Assembly: GCF_003473485.1 (NCBI RefSeq)
Contig: NC_053045.1
Span: forward strand, 28,990,494 to 29,054,493
Direction of reading: 5' to 3'
From: Medicago truncatula
Lineage: Eukaryota; Streptophyta; Magnoliopsida; Fabales; Fabaceae
Length of the DNA stretch: 64,000 nucleotides
This document shows positions 59,721-64,000 of this stretch, piece by piece. A model generated the notes under the pieces. The model had not been told where the DNA came from. It saw nothing but the letters and a program-made list of their open reading frames with translations, and ran no database searches. The position numbers and the translations under genes are program-made. Each line of letters opens with the position of its first letter. Position 1 is the first letter of the stretch.

Positions 59721-60433
59721 GTAATATAAATGTAACAGAAAAAGACTGTAATTTAAATATTTTAGAGTCTATATATACAAAGACATCATAACATAAACTA
59801 AAGATCAATGCATTTCATTTAATAAAATAAAATGTTCGAAATACAATCAGGAAATAATCGTAAAAATATTGTGAGTAGCATAGTTAGTAGATGTTTTTAC
59901 AAAAGCATCATAAACGCTATTATCATTTGTTTGGAGGGAATCGAACATATAACACATTGGTAAAAGTGTGAAGCCTATGCCATTTTTACTGATAAGTTTA
60001 ATGTATATAGTTTCTTTAATATTTTAGCTTCACCAATATCGAAAGTCTAGATCCGCTTCTGGATGACTGTCACCTTCACCTTCACTTGCTATAATATCCG
60101 ATTTAATTTGTTGTTTAGTTGCTATTGACGACGGCCACTATTTGAAACATTTATGCAATAATTCTATCATTTTTGCTCTCATTGACCTAAAGTTCTAGAT
60201 CGTCTAGTAATAATATTGTTGGCTTATAAAAAACAATATAAACTAAACTTAGGTAAGCAAGCATGCTTTAATCACAGTTTTGGGTTTTTATTTCTAGCAA
60301 TAAAAAATAATGAGTACGTAAATCATTAAAATCATCTCTTAACGTTCTTAAATACGTCTTTAAGATTAGGAATATTTTAAAGAGGTTCATTGTATCATAT
60401 TGTTCATTGTAGTTATAAAATAAATTGAAAGTA
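59721..60433. other. AT-rich intergenic DNA
   Basis: No gene is recognised. Confidence 0.4.
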
Positions 60434-60526
60434 GTTCCGTGAGCATAACTCAGTTGATAGGACAATGTATTATTATATGTAAAGGTTGGGGTTTGAACCT
60501 CGGATACTCCACTTATTCACCTTATA
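60434..60526 (+). mobile_element. tRNA-derived SINE
   Basis: CCGTGAGCATAACTCAGTTG (A box) and GGGGTTTGAACCTCGG (B box), ending ACTTATTCACCTTAT. Flanked by 17-bp duplications AAAATAAATTGAAAGTA (60417-60433 and 60527-60543). Confidence 0.8.
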
Positions 60527-60934
60527 AAAATAAATTGAAAGTAAGTAGTGAAATACATCGATGAAATTGATAATAAGTTGTTAAAATATAAAAATAAGTA
60601 AATGATTATATGTAAAGACCAAACTTAAAAGAAGAATATGGACCACACGAAATGGAACGTGGGAAACAACATGAGGCTGAAGCTTACACGTGCTCGTTCC
60701 AATATTCGTTTTTCATTTGCCACAAACCACACCCAACAAATTCAATGACCTATTCTACTACTAATTGACCATAAGTCTCATTTATAATAATCACAATTCA
60801 TACAACAACGATAACAATCTATACTGATGTTATAGTATAAAAATGGGTATTCTAGTTCAAGTTCTACTTCTAGATTTGAAATGAAAATGTAATCTCAGTA
60901 TTTTTATTTCTCAATTAGTCTCGAGGTTAGAATT

Positions 60935-61035
60935 CATCTTTAAGGTGAATAAGTGGGGTGCTCGGGGCTCGAACATCAACTCTAACATATAATAATGAAT
61001 TGTCTCTATCAACTGGGTTATGCTACGGGAACATC
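60935..61035 (-). mobile_element. tRNA-derived SINE, same family
   Basis: On the minus strand: CCCGTAGCATAACCCAGTTG, then GTTCGAGCCCCGAG and CCACTTATTCACCTTA, closely matching the 60434-60526 copy. Boundaries approximate. Confidence 0.7.
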
Positions 61036-61834
61036 TCATACCCTTTTATTACATTTTGCATTCTAACTCTTTTTTTAAAAATAATACTCAAAATACGCTT
61101 ACAGATGTAAAAAGGACGGTTTAAGTCGGTTCTTGATAACCTGCAAAATTTTGGTTATTGTATTGCACTCGGTGACGGATTCTTAAATTTTGACGGGTGT
61201 TGGCAAGATTTTATATAGTAAATATTTATACAAAATTTTAAGGAATGTTTTAGTGATCAATTAATAACATCATTGTCATTGAGAAAAATACTTGGGATTA
61301 TAAACACTACTATTATATATTAAAAAAAATAAAATATTAATTTACATCTACAAATTAAAATTGTTCTTTATGTGTCTTTATTACTGTGGAATTTTGTTCA
61401 TTTGCAACACTCTAAAAAAATAGAGCAATGATATTTGTACATCTATTTAATGACAACTTTGTTTTTCTCTCTTTTGATTGGTCAAAAACAATGAAGAGAG
61501 AAAAAGAAAGAGAAAGAATAATAACATCATGTGAACATGAGAGAGAAAGTTATCAAAAAATTGTAGTAAAATGGTTGTACAAATATTATTTCTCAAAAAA
61601 ATATCCTTCTCTATGTGTGTGAAAAAAAATCATTCAAAATTTCTTCTCATAGGCATTTACACAGAGGGGACCGGTAAACTAAGAAATATAAAAAAAAAAT
61701 ACACAAAATAAGAGGAAAATACGTCACCAATTACATGGATAAATTCATTAGACTTTATGATAGGGTAAAGGAATTGGAATCAAATAACTCAACAGTAGCG
61801 ATGGAGCATTAACAAGAATTGGAATTGAATATTA
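61036..61834. other. AT-rich intergenic DNA
   Basis: No gene is recognised; the open frame at 61428-61622 is AT- and GA-biased and has no family features. Confidence 0.4.
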
Positions 61835-61977
61835 CCTCCGGTCCTATTTATAAAAAAATGTTAATTTTTTAGATTCATTCAATAATTGATGTAGCTAGCC
61901 TAGAAATAGACCAAATACATCAACTATTGAATGAATCAAAAAAATAAATTGTTTCTTATATATAGAACCGGAGGGAG
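61835..61977. mobile_element. Stowaway MITE, 143 bp
   Basis: Ends CCTCCGGTCCTATTTATAA and, in reverse, CTCCCTCCGGTTCTATATAT, flanked by TA on both sides. A strong foldback, with GATTCATTCAATAATTGATG pairing to CATCAACTATTGAATGAATC. Confidence 0.85.
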
Positions 61978-62120
61978 TATATATGATAAAGAAACAATGC
62001 AGCAATGGAATTAAATAAATAAATGCAGCAAAAACAAAGTAATTCAAATTGAAATACATAGCAAAACAGATTTGTAAAACGGCACCGAATTCAATTGGAA
62101 TAAAATGGGTGATAAAGAAA

Positions 62121-63344
62121 TGGCTTAATTACACTTTTACATTTTTGGTCCTCGAGTTTTGGCTTACTCACGAAAATGGTCATACTCTTTTAAAACACAA
62201 CAAAATTGTCCTTCAATTATCAATTTTGTTGCATTTTTCGTCATACTCCCCATTTTATTCTCAAAAAATGCGCAGGTGGCAAGTGAACGCCTATGTGGCA
62301 TCTAGTTTGAAAAATGTCATTTACATATCATTGAAACAACCATTTTTAATTTTAAAAAACAATTTAAACAGTCATAAATTAAAACAAAAAAAAAATTGTA
62401 ATTAAAAAAATTTCATCCATTTTCAATTCATTTTCCCATAGATTCATAATCCCTCTTCATCATACCAACACCATCATCATCAACATCCAACATACCATTT
62501 TCAGATCCATATTTTCATATTCATGATACCACTATTTTGGCATTTTCAGAGTGGGGAAAACACAAATCCATACATCATTGATTGGAATAAAATTAAGTTG
62601 TTTCAAACCAGAAGGGATCTGAAAACGCAGAGCATCTTCATCGTAGAGTGACGAACCCAGAAGTAGCTCAAAAGAAGGAATCGCAGTCCTGAAATAAACA
62701 AGACGAAGCTTCGAAGTAACGATTACGACCCAGATATCACCGAAAAAAGGACCTTCATCGGAGAGAGACTGAACCAGATGAATCCAAGGAGAAAAATAAC
62801 CCGAAAAGCTCGACACACAGTAGAGAGTGAAAACGGCAAAGTAAGTGGAATAAACTATCAAGAAACCATGAAATTTCTTCACCGTAAAATCACCGGAGAG
62901 GTTAGGTGTTCGCCGGAATAAAGCCAAAGAGAAGAGATAACAGAGAACTCCAACTTCTCTCAAAAGGGTTTTGTGAATTTAGGGATGATGAATTTATTTT
63001 TTTGAATAAGGGATGATGAATTTAAGGAAGGGATGAATTGTAAATGGATGAAGAGAATAGATGAATCAATGTTAATAATTCTCGATTTTGATTTACAACA
63101 TAGGTTTTTTTATTTTATTTTAAGCATTTTATTTTTTTTAATTGTTTTCTAAATTTATTATTTAATTGATTCAAATGACATTTTCCAAGTGGGAATTGTC
63201 AATGTGCGTTTTTGGAGGATAAAATGGGGGTAGGACAAAAATGCAACAAAAATGATAATTGAAGGACATATTTGTTCTGTTTTAAAAGGGCAGGACCATT
63301 TTCGTGAGTAGGCCAAAATACGAGGACTAAAAGTGTAATTAAGC
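62121..63344 (-). mobile_element. Long-TIR Mutator-type element with a possible captured sequence
   Basis: Terminal inverted repeats of about 330 bp: GGCTTAATTACACTTTTACA and ACTCACGAAAATGGTC at the left, with their reverse at the right end (GACCATTTTCGTGAGTAGG, GTGTAATTAAGC). Flanks ATAAAGAAA (62112-62120) and GTAAAGAAA (63345-63353) match at 8 of 9. No transposase is seen. The interior differs from the AT-rich repeats and holds one open frame. Confidence 0.75.
62532..62963 (-). CDS. Uncharacterised 143-codon frame inside the long-TIR element
   Basis: The frame starts MREVGVLCYLFSLALFRRTP and runs to the edge of the terminal repeat. It has a hydrophobic stretch (FLIVYSTYFAVFTLYCVSSF) and exon-like, GC-richer composition. 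I do not recognise the protein. By analogy with the two elements at 49-52 kb it is likely one or more gene fragments captured by the element rather than a native gene. The reading frame may not be the original one. Confidence 0.35.
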   Translation of the reverse strand: MREVGVLCYLFSLALFRRTPNLSGDFTVKKFHGFLIVYSTYFAVFTLYCVSSFSGYFSPWIHLVQSLSDEGPFFGDIWVVIVTSKLRLVYFRTAIPSFELLLGSSLYDEDALRFQIPSGLKQLNFIPINDVWICVFPTLKMPK

Positions 63345-63353
63345 GTAAAGAAA

Positions 63354-63717
63354 ACTAGGAACTTGTGATTAAGAAAATACGCTTCAGAACTTCATAAAAA
63401 TACGGTAGCCAAAAGGTTTCAACAAAAATAATGAAATAAAACTCAAAATCCAAAATAACTAGGGTTTAAAATTATGTTAAATTGTATGGGAGCTAGGGTT
63501 CTTTACGATGAGTGTCTCAATGTATTTTTATACTCTAGTTCTCCAGCAGAAAAATTGTCAAATGTTGTTGGGCTTGTAACGCCGGTCATGATTTCTTTCT
63601 TTTCTTTCTTTTTCTTTACTTTTTCTTTTTATACCCTATGTTCCTGAAACACATCAAAATATCAGTCTGTAACCGTGCAAAACACAATAATTGACTCTAA
63701 AATAAATGAAAAATAAA
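63354..63717. other. Intergenic DNA
   Basis: No gene is seen; a TTTCTTTC-type pyrimidine run lies at 63591-63632. Confidence 0.4.
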
Positions 63718-64000
63718 CTATTTAGATAGTGCATTTTGCATGTTATCAATTTGCAGGATAATAACCATTGGATTGTCGTCGTGGGGGACGATGCCCTCGT
63801 AATCTTTTGCTGAAAAGGTAATGTTGGTTTCTTGCCCACGCGTTTGATTAACACTATCATCGATAAACATAACTGGCCTTACGTGCCTTTTTCGGGAAGA
63901 GCTTGACTCACCGCCACCTGCGAAGTTGCCGAAAATGGTGTTGAGAGTGTGTCTTTCTTTGTGATCCCCGTCTCGGTCATCCTTTCTGTCCTTGTTGGAT
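63718..64000 (-). pseudogene. Ty3/gypsy gag-protease fragment (runs off the window)
   Basis: The minus strand is open from the window edge to a TAG at 63718. It reads LNTIFGNFAGGGESSSSRKR and ITFSAKDYEGIVPHDDNPMV, the linker before the aspartic protease in gypsy polyproteins. It stops after VIILQIDNMQNALSK, before the Asp-Thr/Ser-Gly active site, so the protease is truncated. The upstream part lies beyond 64000. Confidence 0.75.

Overview
The window is nuclear DNA of a legume, most likely Medicago truncatula or a close relative in the inverted-repeat-lacking clade. The DNA is AT-rich, genes are interrupted by short GT-AG introns, and plant transposons are dense. Two small genes have the signal-exon plus four-cysteine architecture of nodule-specific cysteine-rich (NCR) peptides, a family best known from that clade. 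The species name is an inference from gene content and from the match to remembered legume repeats.

Genes judged intact, left to right: an NCR peptide (2383-2684, -); a 69-residue conserved plant membrane protein (7740-8036, +); pheophorbide a oxygenase PAO (11510-15927, +, 7 exons); plastid ribosomal protein bL9 (17740-20652, +, 6 exons); tRNA-Val(UAC) (21748-21819, -); an intronless ZAT5-like C2H2 repressor (30474-31355, -); plastid Cu/Zn superoxide dismutase CSD2 (38382-41727, -, 8 exons, with a miR398 site); a second NCR gene whose usual ATG is lost (47020-47320, +); and the iron-deficiency bHLH factor FIT (55550-57342, -, 4 exons). Several of these are spliced or too short to show as long open frames and were assembled by reading splice sites. 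PAO, bL9 and CSD2 all encode plastid proteins (chlorophyll breakdown, translation, superoxide removal), but nothing suggests they are co-regulated as a cluster.

The rest is transposon-derived. 1-1228, 3357-5653 and 44622-46578 are three copies of one long terminal repeat, two of them complete solo LTRs. 6068-7300 holds a repeat-type gene with two long miRNA-precursor-like hairpins downstream of its reading frame. 8587-9965 is a tandemly duplicated RNase H-like relic, and 22510-23200 a LINE reverse transcriptase relic. 43209-43859 and 63718-64000 are Ty3/gypsy pol fragments. Many SINEs and Mutator-type MITEs carry clear target-site duplications.

The most interesting stretch is 49.1-53.0 kb. 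A broken tandem copy of FIT has taken up two Pack-MULE-type elements in its intron 1. One carries fragments of a BRCA1-like RING gene (49212-50540). The other carries most of a BRL2-like receptor kinase domain (50802-52592) and sits inside an older MITE. The intact FIT intron next door preserves the empty site of the first element. A third long-TIR element with an unidentified insert lies at 62121-63344. A separate pattern is a set of tiny insertions made almost only of a poly(A) tail, each flanked by 11-20 bp direct repeats.
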